DNA from: Streptomyces sp. GQFP
GTDB lineage: Bacteria > Actinomycetota > Actinomycetes > Streptomycetales > Streptomycetaceae
Assembly (NCBI RefSeq): GCF_021545335.1
Contig: NZ_CP089312.1
Coordinates: 868,001-932,000 of the forward strand
DNA: 64,000 nt
Reading direction: 5' to 3'
Positions 8,122-17,701 of the stretch are shown here, one piece after another (the stretch's first letter is position 1; every line of letters begins with the position of its first letter). The translations under genes were made by a program, and so were the position numbers. Below the pieces are notes generated by a model. The model saw only the letters and a program-made list of their open reading frames with translations. It was not told the DNA's origin and searched no databases.

Positions 8122-8775
8122 ATGTCCAGACACGCCGATACGCCGCATTCGCCTGCTCCACCAGCGGTCAGACCCAGGTCCCGCAACGCCCGCGGGGAGG
8201 GGGAGAAGCTCCGCACGGAGATCCTGGAGGCGATGCTCCGGCTGATGGCCGACGAGGAACGCATGCGCCCCGTTCCCCTGTCCCTGCGCGAGGTGGCACG
8301 CGAGGCGGGCGTCACCGCGCCCGCCATCTACCGGCACTTCCCCGACAAGGAGGCGCTCAGCCAGGCAGCCTTCGACAGCCTCTTCGGACGGCTCGTCGAG
8401 GCGATGGACCGCGCGGACGCGGACGCCGCCGCCCTGCCCCCGGCGGAGCGGCTCGCGGCACTGGCCCACGCGTACTGCGACTTCGCCGAGGAGAACCCGG
8501 CGAGTTTCCGGATCATGTTCAATGCGGCCGAGTTGTCCGGGGACGGCCCGGACCGGGTCGCGCAGCGGTGGCGTACGGCGGTCGCACGACTGGCCGACAC
8601 CGGTATGCGGCTCATCCAGAGCCCCGAGGCCGGCGCCGTGTCGGTGTGGTCGTCGGTGCACGGGCAACTCGTTCTCCGCCGGTCCGCCGGTGGCGCCGGG
8701 TCGTCGGCGGACACGCACGCGTTCGTCGACGAACTCACCCGTTCTCTGGCAGCGGTGGACCCCGCGACGGGCTGA
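8122..8775 (+). CDS. TetR-family regulator (P450 operon)
   Basis: A 217-aa TetR-type repressor. The HTH lies at about residues 40-85 (LSLREVAREAGVTAPAIYRHFPDKEAL), preceded by NARGEGEKLRTEIL, a leader also found in the TetR proteins next to the other two P450 genes. The C-terminal ligand-binding domain is variable. Divergent from the ferredoxin-P450 operon across a 38-bp palindrome, it is the probable regulator of that operon. The inducer is unknown, probably the substrate or a product. Confidence 0.93.
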   Translation: MSRHADTPHSPAPPAVRPRSRNARGEGEKLRTEILEAMLRLMADEERMRPVPLSLREVAREAGVTAPAIYRHFPDKEALSQAAFDSLFGRLVEAMDRADADAAALPPAERLAALAHAYCDFAEENPASFRIMFNAAELSGDGPDRVAQRWRTAVARLADTGMRLIQSPEAGAVSVWSSVHGQLVLRRSAGGAGSSADTHAFVDELTRSLAAVDPATG

Positions 8776-8973
8776 CCCGCGAAGCGGGTGCCACGCTCGT
8801 CACGGACAGCGCCCGCGCGGTGTCGCCGCGGGCAACGCGATGAGCGTCGTCGACATGGGACTGGTCGCGGAACTCCGGCTGCGGGAACCTTCACATGACC
8901 GCCGGGGCCACGGCCGGCCGGAGCGAGCATCTGCTCCACCGGGCGCCATGCCATGAGCCGCCCGATCTGATCG

Positions 8974-9027
8974 CGCAACCCGTCGGGGCGGTCGGACCGT
9001 ACGGTCCGACCGCCCCGACGGGTTGCG
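8974..9027. terminator. 54-bp perfect palindrome, bidirectional terminator
   Basis: A perfect palindrome centred on GTAC with 27-nt arms and no spacer, located between convergent TetR (+) and CrtC-like (-) genes. As RNA it gives a very stable hairpin on either strand. The rest of the 270-bp gap between the genes holds no gene. Confidence 0.8.
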
Positions 9028-9045
9028 ACGAGAGGTTGACCGGGT

Positions 9046-10122
9046 TCAGCGAGCGTGCCCGAAGTACATCAGCTCCCAGATGGCGGGAGCGGTGTGACTC
9101 TCCACCACCTCCCCGCCCTCCAACCGCTCCACGGTGGCCGTGCCGGTGAAGCGGAGGTAGCTGGAGTCGAAGCCGGCGGCGCGGGCCGCTTCGAGCTGTG
9201 CGCCCTGGAACTCGTCGATGAAGTTGCGCCGCACGATGTCCTGTTCGCGCCGCCACGTCACCCGGAAGTGCGCGTCGGGGTCCGTGTACTCGTAGACCTG
9301 GCGGCCCGCCACCGGCTTCCCGGTGACCTCGTCGAGGTGTGTGTCGCTCGTGCTGAAGGAGAGGTGCCTGGCGTCGTCGGCGAGGATCCGGCCGTCCTTG
9401 GCGATCATGAAGATGGGGATCTCGTCGCTGCCGTAGGCCTCTTCGGCGGTGATGTAGGACGAGATGAGCGTGTAGGGGCCGACCTTCGCCCGCCCCCACC
9501 ACCAGTGGTGGATGAGCTGGTTCATCGGGGCGTCGCCCCAGTTGTGGTCGTGGTAGCCGGTGCCCCGGACGGTCTCGGTGGTGCCGTTCAGCGTCAGCGT
9601 GGCCTCCACCGCGCCCTCGGGCACGGACGGCAGCCAGGCGAACAGCTTCTCCGGGCCTCCCTCGCCATCACCGAAGTACATGTGCCCGGTCTCGGGCCGC
9701 CAGGAGGGGACCGCACGCGTGAGGGTGACGTCCGCGGTGATCTCCGCATCCTCGACGTGGATCCGGTAGGTGCCGAGGTCGCCCGCGAAGGCGTTCGGGC
9801 CGATGCGCACCTCGCAGTTGTCCGTGGCGGCCGAGAACTCGCCCGGAGCGAAGACCAGTTCGCGCTTGATGCTGGTGCCGTCCGGGCGGTCGAGCTCGAT
9901 CTCGATCATGGGGGTCAGGGGCTGGTGCGGGGACAGCAGGTGCTTGGTGAAGAAGACGATCACCAGCGACGACCCGTCCTCCAGGTGCGAGTCGAAGTAC
10001 CACCACTCGTAGCTGTGCTCGCTCGGGTCGGTGCGGATGCCGTCCTCCCACGGCTTGACGGCGCCGCGTTCGAGCCCGAGGGAACGGAAGGCGGCCGGGG
10101 CGTCGGCCATGTATGCGGACAT
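9046..10122 (-). CDS. CrtC/AttH-like lipocalin-fold protein
   Basis: A 358-aa protein. The N-terminal SYEWWYFDSHLEDGSSLVIVF and the later GTGYHDHNWGD blocks are typical of the CrtC (hydroxyneurosporene synthase)/AttH family, which has two lipocalin-like beta-barrels; some members hydrate isoprenoid double bonds or act on terpenoids. No signal peptide. The ATG at 10122 is preceded by GGAGGA at good spacing; an upstream TTG is in frame but less likely. Divergent from a TetR gene across four repeats. A hydratase or isomerase acting on a terpenoid-like substrate is possible, but only family membership is supported. Confidence 0.75.
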   Translation of the reverse strand: MSAYMADAPAAFRSLGLERGAVKPWEDGIRTDPSEHSYEWWYFDSHLEDGSSLVIVFFTKHLLSPHQPLTPMIEIELDRPDGTSIKRELVFAPGEFSAATDNCEVRIGPNAFAGDLGTYRIHVEDAEITADVTLTRAVPSWRPETGHMYFGDGEGGPEKLFAWLPSVPEGAVEATLTLNGTTETVRGTGYHDHNWGDAPMNQLIHHWWWGRAKVGPYTLISSYITAEEAYGSDEIPIFMIAKDGRILADDARHLSFSTSDTHLDEVTGKPVAGRQVYEYTDPDAHFRVTWRREQDIVRRNFIDEFQGAQLEAARAAGFDSSYLRFTGTATVERLEGGEVVESHTAPAIWELMYFGHAR

Positions 10123-10140
10123 GCTCTCCTCCAAGGATCA

Positions 10141-10239
10141 GCTTTACGTTCGTTCAGGAACACCGTAACTCTCCTCTGAACGATCGTAAAGTCGAATCCT
10201 GCACGATCGTAAAGTGATAGTCTGAACACTCGTAAAGTC
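10141..10239. promoter_or_regulatory. Four phased 18-bp repeats, probable TetR operator array
   Basis: Three direct copies of CTGAACGATCGTAAAGTC-like sequence begin at 10176, 10199 and 10222, an exact 23-bp period. A fourth copy is inverted at 10141-10158. The conserved core is CTGmACnnnCGTAAAG. The array fills the space between the divergent CrtC-like and TetR genes. The period of about two helical turns places sites on nearly the same face, which suggests cooperative binding. Confidence 0.75.
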
Positions 10240-10262
10240 GATCTCGATGCGAGTGGGATCCC

Positions 10263-10873
<611 letters not shown>

Positions 10874-10990
10874 ACACCATCTCCGCGGTATCGGCCGAGC
10901 GCCGCAGGCGTCCGCCGTGGCCCGGCCCGGATAAGCAGCCGCAGTCCGGACAGCGACCTTGCCGCACCCTGCCATATAACATCACGTTTC

Positions 10991-11563
10991 ATGGTGAGTG
11001 ACACTGACAACAAACTGGCGACACGGGCCCTCGACTGCGTCGTGGAACTCCTGGCCGACCATGAGTGGGAGCAGCTGACACTGCAGCAGGTGGCCGATCG
11101 AGCCGGCGTGACCCGTGTCACCTTGTGGCGCCAGCTGGGCGGCAAGGACGAGCTGCGCGACGCACTGCTGCACCGATTCGCCGAGGACTTCCGTGCCGCA
11201 CTGTGGCCCGTCCTGGTGCAACCCGACAACGGTGCCCAGCGGCTGGAGGCAGCCCTGCGGGCCACATGCCTGGTGATCGACAAGCACTTGGTGCCGCTCA
11301 TGGCGTTCCCCACCCGGTTCCATGAGCTCCATACCGCCCATCCGGGCGCGGACGATCCGGCGACGGTGGTGGAGCGGATCCTCAGCGACGGCGTTCAGGA
11401 CGGTTCCCTCCGACTGCCTGCGGACCTCCGACGTTCGGCCGAGCTGGTGTTCAGCGCGGTCTTCTGGCCGTACATCCATCTACGCGACAACCATCACTGG
11501 GATGGCGAGACGAGCCGGGAACTGCTGGTCGGCATGACGATGCGCGGACTGAAGGTCTCTTGA
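10991..11563 (+). CDS. TetR-family regulator upstream of sufBDC
   Basis: A 190-aa TetR-like protein with HTH at about residues 28-60 (LTLQQVADRAGVTRVTLWRQLGGKDEL); Trp in the recognition helix is unusual. It lies 214 bp upstream of sufB on the same strand. A 17-bp sequence GTTTCA-N6-GTGAC overlaps its start codon and recurs before sufB (11610-11626). Control of the suf genes by this regulator is possible but unproven. Confidence 0.88.
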   Translation: MVSDTDNKLATRALDCVVELLADHEWEQLTLQQVADRAGVTRVTLWRQLGGKDELRDALLHRFAEDFRAALWPVLVQPDNGAQRLEAALRATCLVIDKHLVPLMAFPTRFHELHTAHPGADDPATVVERILSDGVQDGSLRLPADLRRSAELVFSAVFWPYIHLRDNHHWDGETSRELLVGMTMRGLKVS

Positions 11564-11664
11564 CGAGCCGGGGAGCTGTCGGGTCACCCAAGAAGTCACT
11601 GAGCAATGTGTTTCACCTCATGTGACATGGCGTTTCAATCTGAGCTAGTCTCTGAGATGCGGTT

Positions 11665-11712
11665 CCTGCCGAGCGGGCTTGACACTCCCCCTTGCTCAGC
11701 CCGCTCGACAGG
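11665..11712 (+). promoter_or_regulatory. Inverted repeat in the sufB upstream region, enclosing TTGACA
   Basis: Arms GAGCGGGCT (11671-11679) and AGCCCGCTC (11698-11706), flanked by a further CCTG/CAGG pair, enclose a TTGACA-like hexamer at 11679. It lies 65-110 bp upstream of the sufB ATG and may be a promoter element, a leader hairpin, or both. Its function is not established. Confidence 0.4.
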
Positions 11713-11777
11713 AATCCTCTGCTTCCCCTCGCCAGGATCGTCCCGACGGGTTGTCCACGCATCGAAGGAGCCGTCTC

Positions 11778-13190
11778 ATGACCACGACTGCCCACCCCGA
11801 GCTCGAAGGCCTGGGTACGTACGAATACGGCTGGGCCGACTCCGACGTGGCCGGTGCCGCTGCCAAGCGCGGCATCAACGAGGATGTCGTCCGTGACATC
11901 TCCGCGAAGAAGTCCGAGCCGGAGTGGATGACCAAGCTGCGTCTGAAGGGTCTGCGGCTCTTCGAGAAGAAGCCGATGCCGAACTGGGGCTCGGACCTGT
12001 CGGGTATCGACTTCGACAACATCAAGTACTTTGTGCGGTCCACGGAGAAGCAGGCGGAGTCCTGGGAGGACCTGCCCGAGGACATCAAGAACACCTACGA
12101 CAAGCTCGGTATCCCGGAGGCGGAGAAGCAGCGCCTGGTCGCGGGTGTCGCGGCGCAGTACGAGTCGGAGGTCGTCTACCACCAGATCCGTGAGGATCTG
12201 GAGGAGCAGGGTGTCATCTTCCTGGACACCGACACCGCGCTGAAGCAGCATCCGGAGCTGTTCAAGGAGTACTTCGGGACGGTCATCCCGGTCGGTGACA
12301 ACAAGTTCGCGTCGCTGAACAGTGCGGTGTGGTCGGGCGGCTCGTTCATCTATGTGCCCAAGGGTGTGCAGGTGGAGATCCCGCTGCAGGCCTACTTCCG
12401 TATCAACACGGAGAACATGGGCCAGTTCGAGCGGACGCTGATCATTGTCGACGAGGGTGCCTATGTGCACTACGTCGAGGGGTGTACGGCGCCGATCTAC
12501 AAGTCGGACTCGCTGCACTCCGCGGTCGTCGAGATCATCGTGAAGAAGGGCGCCCGCTGCCGTTACACGACCATCCAGAACTGGTCGAACAACGTCTACA
12601 ACCTGGTCACCAAGCGGGCTGTGGCGTATGAGGGCGCGACGATGGAGTGGATCGACGGGAACATCGGCTCCAAGGTGACGATGAAGTACCCGGCGGTCTA
12701 CCTGATGGGTGAGCACGCCAAGGGTGAGACCCTCTCGATCGCGTTCGCGGGTGAGGGGCAGCACCAGGACGCCGGTTCGAAGATGGTCCACATGGCGCCG
12801 AACACGTCGTCGAACATCGTCTCGAAGTCGGTGGCGCGTGGTGGCGGCCGTACGTCCTACCGTGGTCTGGTCGAGATCGGTGAGGGTGCGCACGGTTCCA
12901 AGTCGAACGTTTTGTGCGACGCGCTGCTGGTGGACACCATCTCCCGCTCGGACACCTACCCGTACGTCGACGTCCGTGAGGACGACGTGTCCATGGGCCA
13001 CGAGGCGACCGTTTCCAAGGTCTCCGACGACCAGCTCTTCTACCTGATGAGCCGTGGTCTGTCCGAGTTCGAGGCGATGGCGATGATCGTGCGCGGCTTC
13101 GTCGAGCCGATCGCCAAGGAACTGCCCATGGAGTACGCGCTCGAACTCAACCGGCTGATCGAGCTCCAGATGGAGGGCTCGGTCGGCTAG
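11778..13190 (+). CDS. sufB: Fe-S cluster assembly scaffold protein SufB
   Basis: A 470-aa SufB. It has the conserved blocks [41 protein letters not shown] (Cys236), and SNVLCDALL with Cys380 in the position of the sulfur-accepting cysteine of the SufB core. The C-terminal [26 protein letters not shown] is typical. The ATG at 11778 follows AAGGAG. With SufD and SufC it forms the SufBC2D scaffold that builds Fe-S clusters in the cytosol. No sufS, sufU or Rieske-type gene accompanies it here, unlike the usual actinobacterial suf operon, so it may be a second copy. Confidence 0.97.
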   Translation: MTTTAHPELEGLGTYEYGWADSDVAGAAAKRGINEDVVRDISAKKSEPEWMTKLRLKGLRLFEKKPMPNWGSDLSGIDFDNIKYFVRSTEKQAESWEDLPEDIKNTYDKLGIPEAEKQRLVAGVAAQYESEVVYHQIREDLEEQGVIFLDTDTALKQHPELFKEYFGTVIPVGDNKFASLNSAVWSGGSFIYVPKGVQVEIPLQAYFRINTENMGQFERTLIIVDEGAYVHYVEGCTAPIYKSDSLHSAVVEIIVKKGARCRYTTIQNWSNNVYNLVTKRAVAYEGATMEWIDGNIGSKVTMKYPAVYLMGEHAKGETLSIAFAGEGQHQDAGSKMVHMAPNTSSNIVSKSVARGGGRTSYRGLVEIGEGAHGSKSNVLCDALLVDTISRSDTYPYVDVREDDVSMGHEATVSKVSDDQLFYLMSRGLSEFEAMAMIVRGFVEPIAKELPMEYALELNRLIELQMEGSVG

Positions 13191-13248
13191 TCGTCGACCG
13201 CGGTCCCCATCACGTCACTTACGCAGGAAAGAGAGCAGACCGACAGCC

Positions 13249-14436
13249 ATGGCTGAGGTTCAGAATATCCCGGTGGGCAGTACCACCGCCGGCTCGATCG
13301 CGGTTGCGGCCGCGGCCGAGTCGACCGTCGCCACGCGCATGAGCGCGCCGCCCTCCTTCGACGTGGCGGACTTCCCCGTCCCCCACGGCCGTGAGGAGGA
13401 GTGGCGGTTCACCCCGCTGGAGCGGCTGCGCGGGCTGCACGACGGCACCGCCCTCGCCACCGGTACCGGTGTGAAGGTCGACGTCCAGGCACCCGAGGGC
13501 GTCACCGTCGAGACCGTCGGCCGTGACGACGCCCGCCTGGGCCGGGCCGGCATCCCCGTGGACCGGATCGCCGCGCAGGCGTACTCCTCCTTCGAGGTGG
13601 CCGGTGTGATCACCGTCCCCAGGGAGACGGTCCTCGCCGAGCCGATCCGGGTCGCGGTGCACGGCGAGGGCGGGGTGGCCTACGGCCACCAGGTCATCGA
13701 GCTGGGCGCCTTCGCCGAGGCCGTCGTGATCATCGACCACACCGGTGACGCCGTGCTCGCCGCAGGCGTCGAGTACGTCCTGGGCGACGGTGCCAAGCTG
13801 ACCGTCGTCTGCGTCCAGGACTGGGACGACCAGGCCGTGCACGTGGCCCAGCACAACGCGCTGATCGGCCGGGACGCCACCTTCAAGTCCTTCGTGGTCA
13901 CCTTCGGCGGCGACCTCGTACGCCTGCACCCGCGCGTCACGTACGCCGGTCCCGGGGGCGAGGCCGAGCTGTTCGGCCTGTACTTCACCGACGCCGGCCA
14001 GCACCAGGAGCACCGCCTGCTGGTCGACCACAACATGCCGCACTGCACGTCGAACGCCGTCTACAAGGGCGCACTGCAGGGCCAGGACGCCCACGCGGTG
14101 TGGATCGGTGACGTGCTCATCGAGGCCAAGGCCGAGGGCACCGACACCTACGAGATGAACCGCAACCTCGTCCTCACCGACGGGGCCCGCGTGGACTCCG
14201 TACCGAACCTGGAGATCGAGACCGGCGAGATCGTCGGCGCCGGGCACGCCTCCGCGACCGGGCGCTTCGACGACGAGCAGCTGTTCTATCTGATGGCCCG
14301 CGGCATCCCCGCCGACGAGGCCCGCCGCCTGGTCGTGCGCGGCTTCTTCGCCGAACTCGTCCAGCAGATCGGTGTGCCGAGCGTGGAAGAACGGCTACTG
14401 GCCTCCATCGAGGCCGAGTTGGAGTCCACCGTCTGA
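13249..14436 (+). CDS. sufD: Fe-S cluster assembly protein SufD
   Basis: A 395-aa SufD, paralogous to SufB and its partner in the scaffold. The core beta-helix is followed by EIVGAGHASATGRFDDEQLFYLMARGIPADEARRLVVRGF, which contains the conserved His of the GHA(S/A)ATG motif. The ATG at 13249 follows AGGAAAGAGAG, 58 bp after sufB. The N-terminal 45 residues are low-complexity (Ala/Val rich). Confidence 0.96.
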   Translation: MAEVQNIPVGSTTAGSIAVAAAAESTVATRMSAPPSFDVADFPVPHGREEEWRFTPLERLRGLHDGTALATGTGVKVDVQAPEGVTVETVGRDDARLGRAGIPVDRIAAQAYSSFEVAGVITVPRETVLAEPIRVAVHGEGGVAYGHQVIELGAFAEAVVIIDHTGDAVLAAGVEYVLGDGAKLTVVCVQDWDDQAVHVAQHNALIGRDATFKSFVVTFGGDLVRLHPRVTYAGPGGEAELFGLYFTDAGQHQEHRLLVDHNMPHCTSNAVYKGALQGQDAHAVWIGDVLIEAKAEGTDTYEMNRNLVLTDGARVDSVPNLEIETGEIVGAGHASATGRFDDEQLFYLMARGIPADEARRLVVRGFFAELVQQIGVPSVEERLLASIEAELESTV

Positions 14437-14502
14437 ATCCCTCACGCACTGCACACATCCCACGGAGCGACGTATTCGTCTTCCCCATCCAGGAGTTCAC
14501 TC

Positions 14503-15273
14503 ATGGCACCAACGCTTGAAATCCGAGACCTGCACGTCACCGTCGAGGCCGACAACGCCACGAAGGAGATCCTCAAGGGCGTCGACCTCACCGTGAAGCA
14601 GGGCGAGACGCACGCCATCATGGGCCCCAACGGCTCCGGCAAGTCGACCCTCGCCTACTCCCTCGCGGGTCACCCGAAGTACACGATCACCGGCGGCACC
14701 GTGCTGCTCGACGGCGAGGACGTCCTGGAGATGTCCGTCGACGAGCGCGCCCGCGCGGGCCTGTTCCTGGCGATGCAGTACCCGGTCGAGGTCCCCGGCG
14801 TCTCGGTCTCCAACTTCCTCCGCACCTCCGCCACCGCCATCCGCGGCGAGGCGCCCAAGCTCCGCACCTGGGTGAAGGAGGTCAAGGAGGCCATGCAACG
14901 CCTCAACATGGACCCCTCCTTCGCCGAGCGCAACGTCAACGAGGGCTTCTCCGGCGGTGAGAAGAAGCGCCACGAGATCCTCCAGCTGGAGCTCCTCAAG
15001 CCGAAGATCGCGATCCTCGACGAGACGGACTCCGGTCTGGACGTCGACGCGCTGCGGATCGTCTCCGAGGGCGTCAACCGCGTCCGCGAGACCGGTGAGG
15101 TCGGCACCCTGCTGATCACCCACTACACGCGCATCCTGCGCTACATCAAGCCCGACCACGTCCACGTCTTCTCCGACGGCCGGATCGCCGAGTCCGGCGG
15201 CGCCGAACTCGCCGACAAGCTGGAGAACGAGGGCTACAGCCGGTACGAGGCAGCATCCGGTGTTCGCACATGA
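14503..15273 (+). CDS. sufC: Fe-S cluster assembly ATPase SufC
   Basis: A 256-aa ABC-type ATPase that powers the SufBCD scaffold. Walker A GPNGSGKST is at 41-49, signature FSGGEKK at 149-155, Walker B IAILDE at 169-174 followed by the TDSGLD D-loop, and the switch His in ITHYTR. RBS CAGGAG precedes the ATG. The 66-bp gap after sufD has no room for the Rieske ferredoxin gene often found there in actinobacteria. Confidence 0.97.
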   Translation: MAPTLEIRDLHVTVEADNATKEILKGVDLTVKQGETHAIMGPNGSGKSTLAYSLAGHPKYTITGGTVLLDGEDVLEMSVDERARAGLFLAMQYPVEVPGVSVSNFLRTSATAIRGEAPKLRTWVKEVKEAMQRLNMDPSFAERNVNEGFSGGEKKRHEILQLELLKPKIAILDETDSGLDVDALRIVSEGVNRVRETGEVGTLLITHYTRILRYIKPDHVHVFSDGRIAESGGAELADKLENEGYSRYEAASGVRT

Positions 15274-15737
15274 GCACCGCCATCCCCGCCACCCCTGTCG
15301 ACGACTCCTGGGCCACGCCTGCTGCCGGGCCATGGCGGGAACAGGAACTGGCCCACCTGGCGGCGCTGTTGGACCTGACGCGGTATCTCCAGGTGAGGGC
15401 AGCGGATACGGACCCCGGCCTGCACTCCCGGGTCACTGCGCCCCTGGTCGAACTCACCGCAGCCATCCGCACCAGAGCCCCACGGGGGCGACCCATACCT
15501 TTCAGCCCAACGGTGGGCCTGCGCCAGCGCCGTTCCACCAGCGAGCGGAGCAGCCCTGCCGAACTGCTGCTCATATGCCGCGCGGCACACCGTCTCGCAG
15601 GCCGTCTGCTCGTTGTTTCGGCCGCCCAGGAAGACCTCGACGTCATTCGCCTCGCCTGCCGGTGCATTGAGATCTTCCGTGCCGCGTCGCCGTGTGAGGA
15701 ATCGGCAGCACCGGAATCAGCGACACCGTCCGAGTGA
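15270..15737 (+). CDS. Unknown 155-aa protein coupled to sufC
   Basis: The ATG overlaps the sufC stop by 4 nt, so translation is probably coupled. The protein is largely alpha-helical as judged by residue pattern (HLAALLDLTRYLQVR; SPAELLLICRAAHRLAGRLL; VIRLACRCIEIFRA) and has three Cys (one in LLICR and two in LACRC) but no recognised domain, signal peptide or membrane segment. Location suggests a role with the SufBCD complex, for example as a cysteine-bearing partner, but no homology supports this. Confidence 0.7.
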   Translation: MSTAIPATPVDDSWATPAAGPWREQELAHLAALLDLTRYLQVRAADTDPGLHSRVTAPLVELTAAIRTRAPRGRPIPFSPTVGLRQRRSTSERSSPAELLLICRAAHRLAGRLLVVSAAQEDLDVIRLACRCIEIFRAASPCEESAAPESATPSE

Positions 15738-15809
15738 GGCTGTCCTCGCATCAATGTCCAGTCCTGGACGGGTTTTCACGCCGATCTACATCAGAAAATC
15801 GGACAGAAC

Positions 15810-16682
15810 ATGACCGAAACCATTTTCGCCGTCACGAACGCCGGTAGCCGGTTCGGACAGCAGGCGGTCACAGAGCTCGCCGCGCGTCACGGCCCGGCCC
15901 GCGTCTTGGCGATCATCGATATCCGGGCACACACGGAATTCTCCCCACCTCCGGGAGTCCGTGTCCGCGTTGCCGACCACGAGGAAACCGATTCGGCGGT
16001 TTCCGCACTGAAGGATGCCCGTCGGCTGCTGTTGATCCCTTCCGGTCCGGAAGAAAGGATGGTTGCACGCAACTGGAACCTCATCCACGCGGCGGTCATC
16101 AACCGGGTGGAGCGCCTCGCATACGTGAGTATCTCGCGAGCCGACCGATCCCACATGCCGTACGGGGTCGAACATGCGATAACTGAAGACATTCTCCGCG
16201 GAACCGGCCTGCCGGCGGTGATTCTTCGCAACGGCTGGTACACGGAAAACCTTGAGGACGCGCTGTTCAGCGTGCCCGCAACACGGACTCTTTACTCACT
16301 TTCCTCAACAGCGCGAGTCGCGAGCGCAAGCACAAAGGACCTGGCCGAAGCCGCCGCACTTGTACTGACCGACCCTCAGCACCTGGGGAGACGCTACGAG
16401 CTCAGCGGGGATACCGCATGGAACTTCACCGAACTCGCCTCCGCAGTCACGGCGGTTACCGGAATCCCGGTGACCAAGAAAATTCTGAGCGAAGCCCAGT
16501 TCACCACTCTGCTCCATGCCGCTGACACCCCTGACTCCGAGATAGACAAAGCGCTTCGCAGCTGGACAAGCATCACCCAAGGAGATCTCGGTCATGTCTT
16601 CCCGGATCTCACCCGAATTCTGGGCCGCCCGAACACTCCTCTGAAGGATTCCCTTCTGAGGATGACCCACTGTTATCGGTAA
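15810..16682 (+). CDS. NmrA-like / QOR2-type NAD(P)-binding protein
   Basis: A 290-aa atypical SDR of the NmrA/NAD(P)H:quinone oxidoreductase-2 group. The N-terminal Rossmann motif is degenerate (VTNAGSRFGQQ instead of GATGxxG). Later blocks RLAYVSIS, YGVEHAITEDILRGTGLPAVILRNGWYTEN and the C-terminal substrate-region helices are family-typical. The gene is noticeably less GC-rich, with more A/T-ending codons than its neighbours, suggesting separate origin. It may act as a redox sensor or reductase; whether it still binds NADP is uncertain. Confidence 0.82.
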   Translation: MTETIFAVTNAGSRFGQQAVTELAARHGPARVLAIIDIRAHTEFSPPPGVRVRVADHEETDSAVSALKDARRLLLIPSGPEERMVARNWNLIHAAVINRVERLAYVSISRADRSHMPYGVEHAITEDILRGTGLPAVILRNGWYTENLEDALFSVPATRTLYSLSSTARVASASTKDLAEAAALVLTDPQHLGRRYELSGDTAWNFTELASAVTAVTGIPVTKKILSEAQFTTLLHAADTPDSEIDKALRSWTSITQGDLGHVFPDLTRILGRPNTPLKDSLLRMTHCYR

Positions 16683-16711
16683 ACGGATTTTTCTACGAAA
16701 AGGACAGTCTG

Positions 16712-17695
16712 ATGGCAGGTCACAGCCACCACGGCGCGCATTCTGGACACGACCACAGTCACGGCGTGAGCGGGGACTCCGACAAGCGGTGGTTGTCCGC
16801 CGCCCTGATCCTCATCACCACTTTTATGGCGGGGGAGGTCGTCATCGGTATCGCCGCCCAGTCCCTTGCTCTGATATCGGATGCGGCGCACATGCTCACC
16901 GACGCCGTCTCGATCGTGCTGGCGCTGATCGCGATGCGGCTGTCGGCCCGTCCGGCCCGCGGCGGATTCACCTTCGGCCTCAAGCGGGCCGAGATCCTTT
17001 CCGCGCAGGCGAACGGACTCACCCTGCTGCTGCTCGCGGCCTGGCTCGGCTATGAGGCGGTTCACCGGCTGATCGATCCGCCGGCGGTGGAGGGTGGCCT
17101 CGTGCTGGGGACGGCGCTGGCCGGGATCGTCGTCAACATCGCCGCGGCGTGGTGCATCTCCAAGGCCAACCGGTCCTCGCTGAACGTCGAGGGCGCCTAC
17201 CAGCACATCCTCAACGACCTGTTCGCCTTCATCGGTACCGCCGTCGCCGGTCTGATCGTCGTCACCACCGGCTTCGCCCGTGCCGACGGCATCGCCACCC
17301 TCGTCGTGGTCGTCCTCATGGTCAAGGCCGGATACGGCCTGGTCCGCGACTCCGGCCGGATCTTCCTGGAAGCGGCACCCGCCGGTCTGGACCCGGACGA
17401 CATCGGTGACCGCCTGGTGGGCCGTCCCTCGGTCACCGAAGTGCACGATCTGCACGTGTGGGCCATCACCTCCGGCCAGCCCGCCCTGTCCGCGCACGTC
17501 CTCGCGGCACCGGGTGCCGACTGCCACGCCGTGCGTCAGGACCTGGAGAGGGTCCTGCACACGGAGTACGAGGTCACCCATGTCACGCTCCAGGTCGACC
17601 ACTCACCCGCCGTCGTGGAGTCCGAAGACGACCGGCCGGCCCACTGCCCGGATGCGCACGGTCCTGTCCACCTCGTGGGTGCGCACGCGCACTGA
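16712..17695 (+). CDS. Cation diffusion facilitator (CDF) metal efflux transporter
   Basis: A 327-aa CzcD/ZitB-type transporter. The N-terminus is His-rich (HSHHGAHSGHDHSHG), then come six membrane segments between about residues 25 and 205, with metal-site residues in the SDAAHMLTDA motif of TM2 and in the HxxxD pair of TM5 (QHILND). The C-terminal cytoplasmic domain follows (EVHDLHVWAITSGQPALSAHV). It exports divalent metal, most often Zn2+, by proton antiport. RBS AAAAGGAC precedes the ATG. Its place after the suf block could reflect a shared metal-stress theme. Confidence 0.95.
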   Translation: MAGHSHHGAHSGHDHSHGVSGDSDKRWLSAALILITTFMAGEVVIGIAAQSLALISDAAHMLTDAVSIVLALIAMRLSARPARGGFTFGLKRAEILSAQANGLTLLLLAAWLGYEAVHRLIDPPAVEGGLVLGTALAGIVVNIAAAWCISKANRSSLNVEGAYQHILNDLFAFIGTAVAGLIVVTTGFARADGIATLVVVVLMVKAGYGLVRDSGRIFLEAAPAGLDPDDIGDRLVGRPSVTEVHDLHVWAITSGQPALSAHVLAAPGADCHAVRQDLERVLHTEYEVTHVTLQVDHSPAVVESEDDRPAHCPDAHGPVHLVGAHAH

Positions 17696-17701
17696 CGGAC
17701 G

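Noticed and set aside
8007..8843. A 278-codon frame overlapping the TetR gene
   Set aside because: It begins inside the operator palindrome and runs out of frame through the TetR gene, whose HTH is clear.
10141..10239. CRISPR-like or iteron origin
   Set aside because: Only four short copies with 5-bp gaps, between divergent regulator and target genes; no cas or rep gene. An operator array fits better.
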